Part shown: piece by piece, positions 7,243-16,000 of the stretch
Position numbering within the stretch: the stretch's first letter is position 1
Layout of the letters: every line of letters begins with the position of its first letter
From: Myxococcus llanfairpwllgwyngyllgogerychwyrndrobwllllantysiliogogogochensis
GTDB lineage: Bacteria; Myxococcota; Myxococcia; Myxococcales; Myxococcaceae
Assembly: GCF_006636215.1 (NCBI RefSeq)
Contig: NZ_VIFM01000065.1
Location: forward strand, 1 to 47,427
DNA length: 47,427 nucleotides
Direction: 5' to 3'
Made by a program: the position numbers and the translations under genes
Notes under the pieces: generated by a model
What the model saw: the letters and a program-made list of their open reading frames with translations, nothing else
What the model was told of the DNA's origin: nothing
Databases searched by the model: none

Positions 7243-9330
7243 TCAGACGTGCCCTTCATCCGTGATGGGAGGAAGCCCCAGATTCGGGCCGGCAATCGCC
7301 AAGACAGGCCCGGCATTCCCCTGGGTGAGCTTATCGAACATCGAGCGGATTCTCTGAACCTCGTCGTCGCGCTTCCTCTTCTCCTCCTCGTCGGTCGTCT
7401 TGTCGGAGGAATGCGTGACCAGCCATTTGTGGAAGAGCTTCTTCATCTGGGGGTCGCCCAGGTAGTTCTGCGCGCCAATCGCGGCGGCGATATCCGCCTG
7501 GAGGGTCAACCGCTGTGCGGGCTGGAGGCTGGGCGCCTGTTCCTGGTGCAGCATGAGTGCGCCCATCGACCCATCCAACAGGGGCCGAGGCACGGACTCG
7601 CCCCGGACCAGGCGCTGCCACGCCGCGTACTCGCGAAGGACCTCCTGGTTCTTGTCACCGGCCCACACATCCACCTCGGTGCCCGTACGGTCCACGTCGC
7701 CCGTCGTGCTCCACCGGGGAATGACCGAGCCCGGGCAGGCCGCGAGCACCTGCTCACGCGCCTGGGCCGTCGCCGCCTTGAGCTCCCGGCCAAGGTTCGC
7801 GCCCGTCTTCTTGTAGAGGTCGACGCAGTCCTGCCAGAACGACCGCACCTGCGTCTGTCCACCCGGTGAACGGTTCAACACGGCATTCCACACGTCGTCC
7901 CCGTCGACGCGGGGAATGGCGCTCAAATCACGGACCGTCGCGTCGGCGTGCGAGCCCTGGAAGGTCTCGAACATCGTGTGGAAGCCACTCACCCGCTTGT
8001 CGTAATACAAGCGCCAGAGCACGGCGTAGCCTGCGGAGATGACGAGCCCCAAGGGGATGTTGGCGAGCGCGGGCACCGTCGGCACGAGCGCGAGCCACGC
8101 CAGGATGCGCCCCTGGTTGTGGCCCGACGTGCCCGCGTAGAGCGGCGCGAGCATGAGTCTCGACGAGACGACGTTGGGACAGAACTCGTTGCGACTCCAC
8201 CCCGTCGCGAACGGAAAGGGATTGGCCGCCGGGTTTCCGTATCCGGGGTCGTGTGGCGTCGCGCTCTGATGGACGCGCATCGACACCGGCCACCCGCCGC
8301 ATCCCGCGACGTTGCCGGGGAGTCCTCCCAGCGTGGCATGGTCGAACTCCACCCGGATGTGAGCGCTGTGCGCCTTGCCACCCGGCAGGATGCGCGCCAG
8401 GTCGCTGATCATCACCTGATACCTCGCCACCGGTGGCAACATCCGCCAACGGCGGTACTCCTTGCCGCCGTCGAGCCCCTGGAAGTCAGCGATGTGTTGC
8501 GCGTTCGCTCGGGCACGCGTCGCCGGGGAGTCGTTCAGGCAGTCATGCAGCGCTCCAAGCACGCGAGTCGCCACCTGGAGCGCGGTCAGGGCCTGACCCG
8601 GGCCCGACTTCTCCAGCGCGATGCCACGAAGATAGTACGGCAGGTATTCCCACATCGCGGGAGTGGCCGTGGGCGCGGCGACCGCGGCGGCCACCGCGTC
8701 GAGCATCTGCAACTGGAGCGCGGCCAGTCCCCTGCTGCGCAGCAGTGACAACACCGAGATCTTCTCGATGGTGCGCGAGGGCCAGGAGGTGACTTCGCCG
8801 ACGATGGCGCGGGCCGCTTCCGTGACGTTGCGATAGATCTGGATGCGATCCCGGCGACCCGCGACATTCAGCTCACTGAAGAAGGGCAGGTTCGCCAGGT
8901 TGTTCAGCGTCGCCTGATTGAGCCCGTGTTTGCTCCACAGCCGGTTGTATTGCTCGTCCACGGTGGAGCGGTGCGCATCGCGACTGCCCAGGTTGCCCGA
9001 CAGCGGGCTCAGCCAGACCTTGAGCAGCTTCAGGTACTGCTTCTGGACCGCCTCGGTGACGAACGCCCCCGCGTTGATGGAGAAATCCAGCCCCCAGACG
9101 GTGGTGGCGCGTGCGACGAGCGCGCGGCACACGGGGTCCGCCGCCGCCACGGTGAGCAGCCGCCTTCCGAACACCTGGGGATCCGCGTCGATGGAGTACC
9201 AGGGGACGACGCGGGTGGCGTTGTTCAGCTTGGGGTAGGTCCCGGTGTAGTTCGCGATGAGGATGGCCGGATTGGCCGTGGTGATGGCGGTGTCATTACC
9301 GTCGGCGGTGTTTCTCAAGAAGATCATCAT
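7243..9330 (-). CDS. Large protein of unknown function upstream of the phosphatase
   Basis: The product has 695 aa. Two ATGs are adjacent (9330 and 9327), with AAGGGTGA about 7 nt upstream; the open frame continues further but loses coding character. There is no signal peptide. The protein is mostly soluble, with one long hydrophobic stretch in its middle (LAWLALVPTVPALANIPLGLVIS) that could be a buried core or a hairpin in a membrane. The last 40 residues are highly charged (EEEKRKRDDEVQR). I recognise no family and no catalytic motif. As the first gene of a run with the phosphatase, the MNIO and udk, it may be a partner or substrate-binding protein of one of them. Confidence 0.7.
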   Translation of the reverse strand: MMIFLRNTADGNDTAITTANPAILIANYTGTYPKLNNATRVVPWYSIDADPQVFGRRLLTVAAADPVCRALVARATTVWGLDFSINAGAFVTEAVQKQYLKLLKVWLSPLSGNLGSRDAHRSTVDEQYNRLWSKHGLNQATLNNLANLPFFSELNVAGRRDRIQIYRNVTEAARAIVGEVTSWPSRTIEKISVLSLLRSRGLAALQLQMLDAVAAAVAAPTATPAMWEYLPYYLRGIALEKSGPGQALTALQVATRVLGALHDCLNDSPATRARANAQHIADFQGLDGGKEYRRWRMLPPVARYQVMISDLARILPGGKAHSAHIRVEFDHATLGGLPGNVAGCGGWPVSMRVHQSATPHDPGYGNPAANPFPFATGWSRNEFCPNVVSSRLMLAPLYAGTSGHNQGRILAWLALVPTVPALANIPLGLVISAGYAVLWRLYYDKRVSGFHTMFETFQGSHADATVRDLSAIPRVDGDDVWNAVLNRSPGGQTQVRSFWQDCVDLYKKTGANLGRELKAATAQAREQVLAACPGSVIPRWSTTGDVDRTGTEVDVWAGDKNQEVLREYAAWQRLVRGESVPRPLLDGSMGALMLHQEQAPSLQPAQRLTLQADIAAAIGAQNYLGDPQMKKLFHKWLVTHSSDKTTDEEEKRKRDDEVQRIRSMFDKLTQGNAGPVLAIAGPNLGLPPITDEGHV

Positions 9331-9376
9331 GGCGGCGTCACCCTTTTGACGTCGCCTTGAGCAAGGAGCGTACCGA

Positions 9377-9395
9377 CACGGGAGCATGTCCCGTG
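9377..9395. promoter_or_regulatory. Perfect dyad in the divergent promoter region
   Basis: CACGGGA (9377-9383) and TCCCGTG (9389-9395) are a perfect 7-bp inverted repeat around GCATG. It lies 46 nt upstream of the 695-aa gene and 133 nt upstream of the VWA gene, in the 198-nt divergent gap. It could be an operator or a 5' leader hairpin of the minus-strand run. Confidence 0.35.
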
Positions 9396-9528
9396 CGGGC
9401 AAGGGTCCCTGACGACCGCGCCCCTGGCGTTCCAACGTGACGCGACTGCGTCTGACGGGAACGCGCGGAACCTTTCGCGCCCGCCTGCTGTCGGAGGTTC
9501 CGGCGATTCCAAGACACGGAGGCAGCAA

Positions 9529-11403
9529 ATGAGGCGGAACCCCAGGGCCGTCATGGGTGTCGTGTGCGCACTCGCGGTGGGCAGCATGATGTTCTCGTGC
9601 CGTTCGAGCGAGGAGGGCGCCAACGCCCCGGCGAAGGCACAGGGAGACACGGACGGAGCCCCCGCCTTCTCCGACAAGGCAACGCTGATCGTGACGCCCG
9701 AGCCCGCGAAGCAAGCGCCAGAGCCCGCGTCCGCATCGGCTCCAGCACCCTCCTCGGCCCCGCCCACTGCGAAGCGCAGCCACCTCGGTGCGCAAGGTCT
9801 TGGGGTGTTCGGCACCGGCGCGGGCGGCGGCGGCCTTGGGAGCAATCTGGGCTCGGGCATCGGCTCCATGGGAACGGGCTCCATCGGAACGAAGGGCCGC
9901 GGCGGAAGCAGCTCGAACTACGGCTCCGCCAAGGCCCCGTCGGGCTCCAACGGCGCCCACCGAGTGCACCCCATGGCCGTCCTGGCCGGGAAACTGAACA
10001 CGACGCCCGAGGAAGATCCTGCCGCCGCACAGCGCGCGGAGGCCGCACTCGACACGGTGGTGAATCCCTTCGTGACGACGCAGGAAGACCGGCTCTCCAC
10101 CTTCGCGGTGGACGTGGACACGGCCTCGTACACGATGACGCGACGGGCGCTGATGGAAGGCTCGCTTCCACCGCGTGACGCCGTGCGCGTGGAGGAGCTG
10201 CTCAACTACTTCCGCTACACGTATCCGGACCCTCGGCCGAGCGACGGCCCCTTCGCCGTGCACATGGACGCCGCGCCGTCACCCTTCACCCCGAAGCGAC
10301 ACCTGCTGCGCGTGGGAGTCCAGGGCAAGCGCTTGAGCATCTCCGAGCGGAAGCCCGCGCACCTCACCTTCCTCGTGGATGTCTCCGGGTCGATGAGCTC
10401 ACCGGACCGCCTGCCGCTGGCCCAGCGCGCCCTGCGCATGCTGGTGGACAACCTGCGTGACGGCGACACGGTGGCGCTCGTCACCTACGCGGGGAACGTG
10501 CGCCGGGTGCTCGGCCCCACGGGCATGGAGCGCAAGGCCCTCATCCACTCCGCCATCGAGGACCTCACCGCGGGAGGCTCCACCGCGATGGGCTCGGGCA
10601 TCGAGCTCGCGTACCAGGAAGCGATGAAGACCCTGGATGGGACCTCCTTCTCGCGCGTCATCATCCTCTCGGACGGCGACGCCAACGTGGGCAGGACGTC
10701 ACACGAGGACATCCTGAAGACCATCCAGGGCCACGTGAAGGAAGGCATCACCCTCACCACCGTGGGCTTCGGCATGGGGAACTACAAGGACACCACGATG
10801 GAGCAACTCGCGAACAAGGGGAACGGCAACTACTTCTACGTGGACTCACTGATGGCCGCGCGCCGCATCTTCCAGGAGCAGCTCGGCGGCACGCTGGAGG
10901 TCATCGCGCAGGACGTGAAGCTCCAGGTGGACTTCGACCCCGCGCAGGTCGCCCGCTATCGGCTCGTGGGCTACGAGAACCGGAACATCGCGGACCGCGA
11001 CTTTCGCGACGACAGGGTGGACGCGGGCGAGCTGGGCTCCGGCCACACCGTCACCGCGCTGTACGAGCTGGAGCTGAAGCCCGGCGCGGGCGAGGCACTG
11101 GCCACCGTGCGAGTGCGCGCGAAGCAGCCGCGCGCGGTGAACGCCACCGAGCGCGCGTACCCGTTCCAGGCCCACGCACTCGCGAGCACGTTCAAGGAGG
11201 CCAGCGTCGATCTGCGCTTCGCGACGGCGGTGATGGGCGCGGCGGAGCTGCTGCGCAAGAGCCCACACGCGGAGAACTGGAGCCTGGAGACGATGCGCGA
11301 CATCGCACGCGCGGCGTCACCCGCGGGCAACGCGGAGCGCGAGGAGTTCCTCACGCTGCTGGAGAAGGCCCGGCCGCTGCTGCGCGGTGTCGCCGCGCGC
11401 TGA
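9529..11403 (+). CDS. VWA-domain lipoprotein of the YfbK type
   Basis: The product has 624 aa. A lipoprotein signal peptide ends at Cys24 (MMFSC). Residues 25-145 are Ala/Pro then Gly/Ser rich, a flexible linker. The YfbK-type N-terminal segment follows (FAVDVDTASYTMTRR, LPPRDAVRVEELLNYFRY, residues 192-230). The von Willebrand factor A domain (~278-450) has an intact MIDAS motif DVSGS (284-288). The C-terminal ~170 residues match the DUF3520 region of the same family. The protein is probably surface- or periplasm-facing and binds partners through Mg2+ at the MIDAS. Start ATG 9529 has CGGAGG 6 nt upstream. It seems monocistronic, with a hairpin 23 nt after its stop. Confidence 0.9.
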   Translation: MRRNPRAVMGVVCALAVGSMMFSCRSSEEGANAPAKAQGDTDGAPAFSDKATLIVTPEPAKQAPEPASASAPAPSSAPPTAKRSHLGAQGLGVFGTGAGGGGLGSNLGSGIGSMGTGSIGTKGRGGSSSNYGSAKAPSGSNGAHRVHPMAVLAGKLNTTPEEDPAAAQRAEAALDTVVNPFVTTQEDRLSTFAVDVDTASYTMTRRALMEGSLPPRDAVRVEELLNYFRYTYPDPRPSDGPFAVHMDAAPSPFTPKRHLLRVGVQGKRLSISERKPAHLTFLVDVSGSMSSPDRLPLAQRALRMLVDNLRDGDTVALVTYAGNVRRVLGPTGMERKALIHSAIEDLTAGGSTAMGSGIELAYQEAMKTLDGTSFSRVIILSDGDANVGRTSHEDILKTIQGHVKEGITLTTVGFGMGNYKDTTMEQLANKGNGNYFYVDSLMAARRIFQEQLGGTLEVIAQDVKLQVDFDPAQVARYRLVGYENRNIADRDFRDDRVDAGELGSGHTVTALYELELKPGAGEALATVRVRAKQPRAVNATERAYPFQAHALASTFKEASVDLRFATAVMGAAELLRKSPHAENWSLETMRDIARAASPAGNAEREEFLTLLEKARPLLRGVAAR

Positions 11404-11425
11404 ACAGAAGCGGATGGATTCCGGC

Positions 11426-11447
11426 GCCCCGCGTTTCCAGGCGGGGC
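11426..11447 (+). terminator. GC-rich hairpin after the VWA gene
   Basis: GCCCCGC (11426-11432) and GCGGGGC (11441-11447) form a perfect 7-bp stem with an 8-nt loop, 23 nt after the VWA stop and 46 nt before the next start. There is no U-tract, so Rho-independent action is uncertain. Confidence 0.4.
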
Positions 11448-11492
11448 TCGTGGGGTAGACTCGCGGGTCCACCCCTACCCTGGAGCCCCTCC

Positions 11493-12308
11493 ATGCACTC
11501 CGCGACGCAGGCAGAGATCGACGAGTCCCATGCGCAATTTCGATGCGCGTGGAGGAGGATGGCGCTGGCGGGACGCGCGGGTGAGGTTGTCGAGCGTCCC
11601 GAAATCTACATCGCCGCGAGCCACGTCTCGTGGGCCCTGATGAACGCGTCCTTCCTGCGCGCCCCCGCGGAGACGGAGCAGGCCCTGGCGACCTCCGTCG
11701 CCTCCGCGGCGCGCTACTTCTCCACGGGCAAGCACGCGTGGACGTTCGTCGTGTCCGACGACTGGCTCGCGCCCCAGGTGCGCGAGCGGGCCGAGTCCAT
11801 CCTCGCCTGGTACAAGCTCAAGCCGCTCGCGGTCATCACCGGCATGGTGGCGGACGGGCTCGCGGAGCCCACGCATCCCCTGCCCTCTCTCGAGTTCCGC
11901 CCCGTGCAAGATACGTGGGGCCGACAGGCCGTGGCGGACATCAACGCCCAGTCATACGACGCGTCTCGCGAGACGGGCCGTGAGGCGTTCGACGTGGAGG
12001 CCCTCTACGGGCCGGACTCCCGAGGCTTCGTGGCCTGCCGAGGCGACGCCCCCGCCAGCAGCACCGTGGTGATGCGCGTGGACGACGTCGCATACATCGC
12101 GCTCGTGGCGACGTCGCCCGAGCACCGCCGGGTCGGCGCGGCCGAAGTCGTCATGCGACGCGCGCTTCAGGAGGCTCGCGACGCCTGGGGCCTCCAGCGC
12201 ACCGTGCTCCACGCCACCGAGGCCGGACTGCCGCTCTACCTCCGCATGGGTTATCGGCCCGTGACGCGCTTCCGCGTCTACAAGGCCCCGCCTCCTGGGA
12301 CGACCTGA
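11493..12308 (+). CDS. GNAT-family N-acetyltransferase
   Basis: The product has 271 aa. The C-terminal ~120 residues are a GNAT domain: strand YIALVATSPEHRRVG, the acetyl-CoA pyrophosphate loop as RRVGAA, helix AEVVMRRALQEA, and the closing YLRMGYRPVTRFRVY. It transfers an acetyl group from acetyl-CoA to an amine of unknown substrate. The N-terminal ~140 residues resemble the substrate-free half of double-GNAT proteins but lack a clear CoA loop. ATG 11493 is the first good start, although its upstream CCTGGAGCCCCTCC gives only a GGAG about 9 nt away. The gene ends 9 nt from the convergent ECF sigma gene. Confidence 0.85.
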   Translation: MHSATQAEIDESHAQFRCAWRRMALAGRAGEVVERPEIYIAASHVSWALMNASFLRAPAETEQALATSVASAARYFSTGKHAWTFVVSDDWLAPQVRERAESILAWYKLKPLAVITGMVADGLAEPTHPLPSLEFRPVQDTWGRQAVADINAQSYDASRETGREAFDVEALYGPDSRGFVACRGDAPASSTVVMRVDDVAYIALVATSPEHRRVGAAEVVMRRALQEARDAWGLQRTVLHATEAGLPLYLRMGYRPVTRFRVYKAPPPGTT

Positions 12309-12317
12309 GGCCGCGAC

Positions 12318-12989
12318 TCACTCCGCCGACTCCACCTTCTCCGCGGAGATGACGCCCTGTTCGATGGCGAGCGCCCGCAGCCTCGCCTTCACGCGCTGGA
12401 ACTGCTGGCGCAGCGCCGCGGCCCGCCGGTTCAGCGCCTCGCGCGTCAGCGGCTCGTCGGACTCCACCATGACGCGCGCGATTTCCGTCCAGGGCTGACG
12501 CTGGTCCACGCGCAGCATCAACAACATCCGCTCCTGCGGCTCCAGTTGTTCCCGCAGCGCGCGGAAGCGCTCCTTCACGGCGGTGCGCTGCCAGGGGTGC
12601 GTGTCCGTGCGGTGCCGCTGGGGCTCGTTCGCCGCGGGCTCGCTCACCGGCTGTTCCCGCAGCGCCGGTGAATGGAGCTGGTGGTAGCAGGCATTGCGCG
12701 CCAGCCGGTATGCCCACGTCCGGAAGGAGCTCTCCCAACGAAAGCCCGGCAACCCCTTGACCAGGTTCTCGCTGAACAGCCCGAACGCGTCCTTCGCCAG
12801 CTCAGGATGATGCAGCACGGACGCCATCAATCGTCGGAGCTCTGGCCCATACGTGCGCATGGCCAGCTCCACCGCCTTGCCGTACTCGCCGCGAGTGCAG
12901 AGCACGTGGAGCACCTCCTCCGCCTGCTCACGGGGCACCGCCACCTCCGCGCCCGAGACTCCCCCTGGCTCGACGTTCATGGACATCAT
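12318..12989 (-). CDS. ECF-type RNA polymerase sigma factor, kinase-linked
   Basis: The product has 223 aa from ATG 12989 (AGGAG 9 nt upstream; GTG 12992 is equally possible). Region 2 runs from about 45 to 108: YGPELRRLMASVL, then RWESSFRTWAYRLARNACY, the usual -10 recognition helix. Region 4 starts near LEPQERMLLMLRVDQ with the helix-turn-helix PWTEIARVM. In region 2.2 most ECF factors have an acidic D-x-x-Q-E/D run for core binding; here it is DAFGLFSENL (67-76), without that charge. No anti-sigma gene is adjacent. Instead the large Ser/Thr kinase lies immediately upstream on the same strand, as in kinase-linked ECF groups. Promoter targets cannot be read from this window. Confidence 0.85.
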   Translation of the reverse strand: MMSMNVEPGGVSGAEVAVPREQAEEVLHVLCTRGEYGKAVELAMRTYGPELRRLMASVLHHPELAKDAFGLFSENLVKGLPGFRWESSFRTWAYRLARNACYHQLHSPALREQPVSEPAANEPQRHRTDTHPWQRTAVKERFRALREQLEPQERMLLMLRVDQRQPWTEIARVMVESDEPLTREALNRRAAALRQQFQRVKARLRALAIEQGVISAEKVESAE

Positions 12990-13043
12990 CACGTCACGCT
13001 CCTGCTGTGGACCTGCCGGGAGGAGTCACCCCCTCGGCCCTGT

Positions 13044-13055
13044 GACGACGTCGTC
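13044..13055. promoter_or_regulatory. 12-bp perfect palindrome between kinase and sigma genes
   Basis: GACGACGTCGTC is a perfect palindrome directly next to the kinase stop codon and 55 nt upstream of the sigma start. It may be an operator for a sigma promoter in this 66-nt gap; a random occurrence in GC-rich DNA is also possible. Confidence 0.3.
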
Positions 13056-16000
13056 TCACGGCCCAGGCGCGGGCTCCTCCGCTTGAAGGTCCCGCAGGGG
13101 AGGAAGCTCCAGGAGCGGATGGCCCAGCCTTCGCTCCCGCACCAGCCGTCCGTACCCCAGTGCCCCCTGCGTCTCCGCGACGCGCAACGCGTGCGCCCGG
13201 GCGAGCAGGGCCTCGTCCTCGCGCCCCAGCATGGACAGCGCCTCCGCTTCCAGGCCCCGCAGCACCACCTCGTAGGAGCGCTCGCCCGTCGACCCCGCCT
13301 CCCCCAACGCCTCGTGCAGCGAGTCGAGCGCCTGGCGCTTCTGCCCGAGGAGCAGCTGGATTTCAGCCAGCATCCCCAGGTTGTGGGGCAGCCCCGCCTT
13401 GAAGCCGGAGCGTCGCCAGTGCCCGAGCGCCGCGTGCATCAGCGCCAGTCCTTCACGCGCATTGCCCAGGAGCGCCTGCGCCCAGGCGCGGATGAGCGTG
13501 GACCAGCCCAACCACAGCCGGAAGTGGTGCTCGCGGGAGAGCGCGATGTTCCTGTCACACAGCTCCAGGGCCTCGCGCGGCTCGCGGCGAAGCTGGGCCG
13601 CCAGGGCCGCGTACAACAACGCGAACGCGGAGGTGTTCGCATGGCCGATGTCCATCGCCAGCCGCAGCCCCTGTCGCGCGTGCTCGCGGGAAGCGTCGGG
13701 GGCGTCCATCACCGCGTGCAGCACCGCCGCGTAGGCCAGCGCCGCCACGCGCGGATTGACCCAGTGCTTCACGGCCAGCATCTGATGCCGCTCCAGCTCG
13801 AAGTCCGAGAACGTCAGCGCCAGCTCCACATTCTCCAGCGCTGAAGCCAGCCGCCCCCACGTGAAGAAGTCCGTGGCTCGCATCCGGTAACCCAGGGCAA
13901 GCAACTCTCGCTGCCCATGCCGTTTGCCCAGACGCACCAGTCGCTCCGCGACCTCATGGGCCTCGTCCCAGTGCGCCCGCGCGAAGGCGTGCGCGAAGGC
14001 CACCCAGTGCGGCGGTTCCAGTCGCGGCAGGTCATCCTCCAGCTCGCGCATCAGGAAGCGGACCCGCGCATGGACGGACTCGACCTCCGGCGACGAGTAC
14101 CCCTGCACCTGGACCAGTGACAGCGCGAGGCCGAGCAGCAGCCGCAGCTCCTCGCCATCCAGCGTGCGCGACGGGCGCTGCGCGCGAAGCAACGACAGGG
14201 CCTGCCGCAAGTGGCTGATGGCCTCCACGTTGGCCATGCGCCGGCTCGCCATCTCTCCGGCTCGCGCCCACCACCGGATGGCCGCCTCGGCCTGACCCGA
14301 CTCGGTGTAGTGCCACGCCAGCAGCTCCGGCTGGGCCTCGGTCACCTCCGGGAACTGCTCCGCCAGCACCCGAGCCACTCGACGGTGATATTGCCGCCGC
14401 GCCTTCCTCGGCAGCGAATCCGCCGCCGCGTCCTGGATGAGCGCGTGCCGGAATCCGTAGCTCGGCTCCACCGTCTCTGCCGGCTGCAACAGCCCCTCGG
14501 CCACCAGGCCGGAGAGGTCCGCGCGAAGCGAGGTCTCCGTCCGTCCCGACAGCGCCGCCAGCAGAGCATGGGAGAAGCTGCGCCCCACCACCGCGCAGAC
14601 CTGCGCCAGCTCCTTCTGCGAACCGGGCAGCCTGTCCAACCGTGTGAGGAGCAGCTCGCGCAGCGACACGGGCACCTCCACCGATGCGGACTCGCCCCCC
14701 CGGGGCTCCTCCACCACCCGACGCGTCAGCTCCTCGGTGAAGAGGGGAATGCCGTCGGTGCGGCGCACCAGTTGGGCGACAAGCTCCGACGAGAGCGGCC
14801 TGTCCCCCGCGGCCTTCCGCACCAGCTCGCCCGCAACCGGGGGCGGCAGCCGCTCCAGGGCCAGGCGTTGGACCCTCGAATCGTCGCCCCAGGGCGGAGG
14901 CAGCGCGACGCGCGAGGTGAGCAACATGCAGACGCGCAGCTCCGGCAGCCGCTCCAGAAGGAAGCCCAGCAATTGCAACGAGGACGGGTCCGCCCAGTGC
15001 AGGTCCTCGACCTCGAGCAGCACCGGGCGTTGCTCGGCCAGTCGCGCCAGCAGGTGCGCCAGTGCATCCAGCGTCTCCTGCTTGAGGCGCTCGGGGGCGT
15101 AGCGCAGGTGCGGCGCGCCCTCGTCACCGGAGAGCCCCACCAGCCCCGACAACAACTGCGTGCGCCCCGCGCCCAGCCCGAGCACGCCCAGGCCCGCCTC
15201 CAGCTTCGCCCGGTGCTCCTTCGGAGTGCCCTCGGCGTCGAGCTGGAGCATGCGGCGCAACAGGTCGATGACCGGCGCGAACGCACTGGTGGTCGACTGG
15301 GGCCAGCACTGTCCTCGGAGCAGATGGGCCATGAAGGGCGGCACGCGCTCGCGCACCTCGCGCACCAGCCGGGACTTGCCAATGCCCGCCTCTCCCGTGA
15401 CGAGCACGCACGACCCTCGGCCCGCGCGCGCCTCCTCCCATTGTTCCAGGAGGAACTGGAGCTCTCCCTTGCGTCCCACCAGCGGAGTGAGGGAGCGCGA
15501 CACGAGTCCCCGGTCGAAACGACTGGTGACGCGCCGAGGCTGCACCAGCCGATACGGCGTCACATCTCGCACGCCCGACAGCCCGGTGAATCGCAGCGGC
15601 GGCATGGCTTGCGTCACGAAGGCCCCGCGCGTGAGCGCATCCGTCGAGTCGCTGATCCACACCGTCCCCGGCGTGGCCTGTCGCGCCAGCCAGGCGGCCA
15701 CGCGAGGCGCCTCTCCCTGGATGGAAGCATCGTCCAGCACCACCGTGTCCGTGTGCACGCCCACCGTCACGGTCAGCTTCCGCTCCGGGAGCGACGCCAG
15801 GGACTCCTGGAGCGTCGGAGCCACGGTGGCGGCGAGTCGCAGCGCCGCGCGCAGTGCACGCTCGGAGTCGTCCTCTCTCGCCACGGGATGACCGAAGCAA
15901 CCCAGAACCTCTTCCCCGACGCACAGCACGACCGTGCCCCCCTGCTGCCTCAGCACCTCCGAGCAGCTCCGGTGGAAGGCGGCCTCCAACTCGCCCAGGT

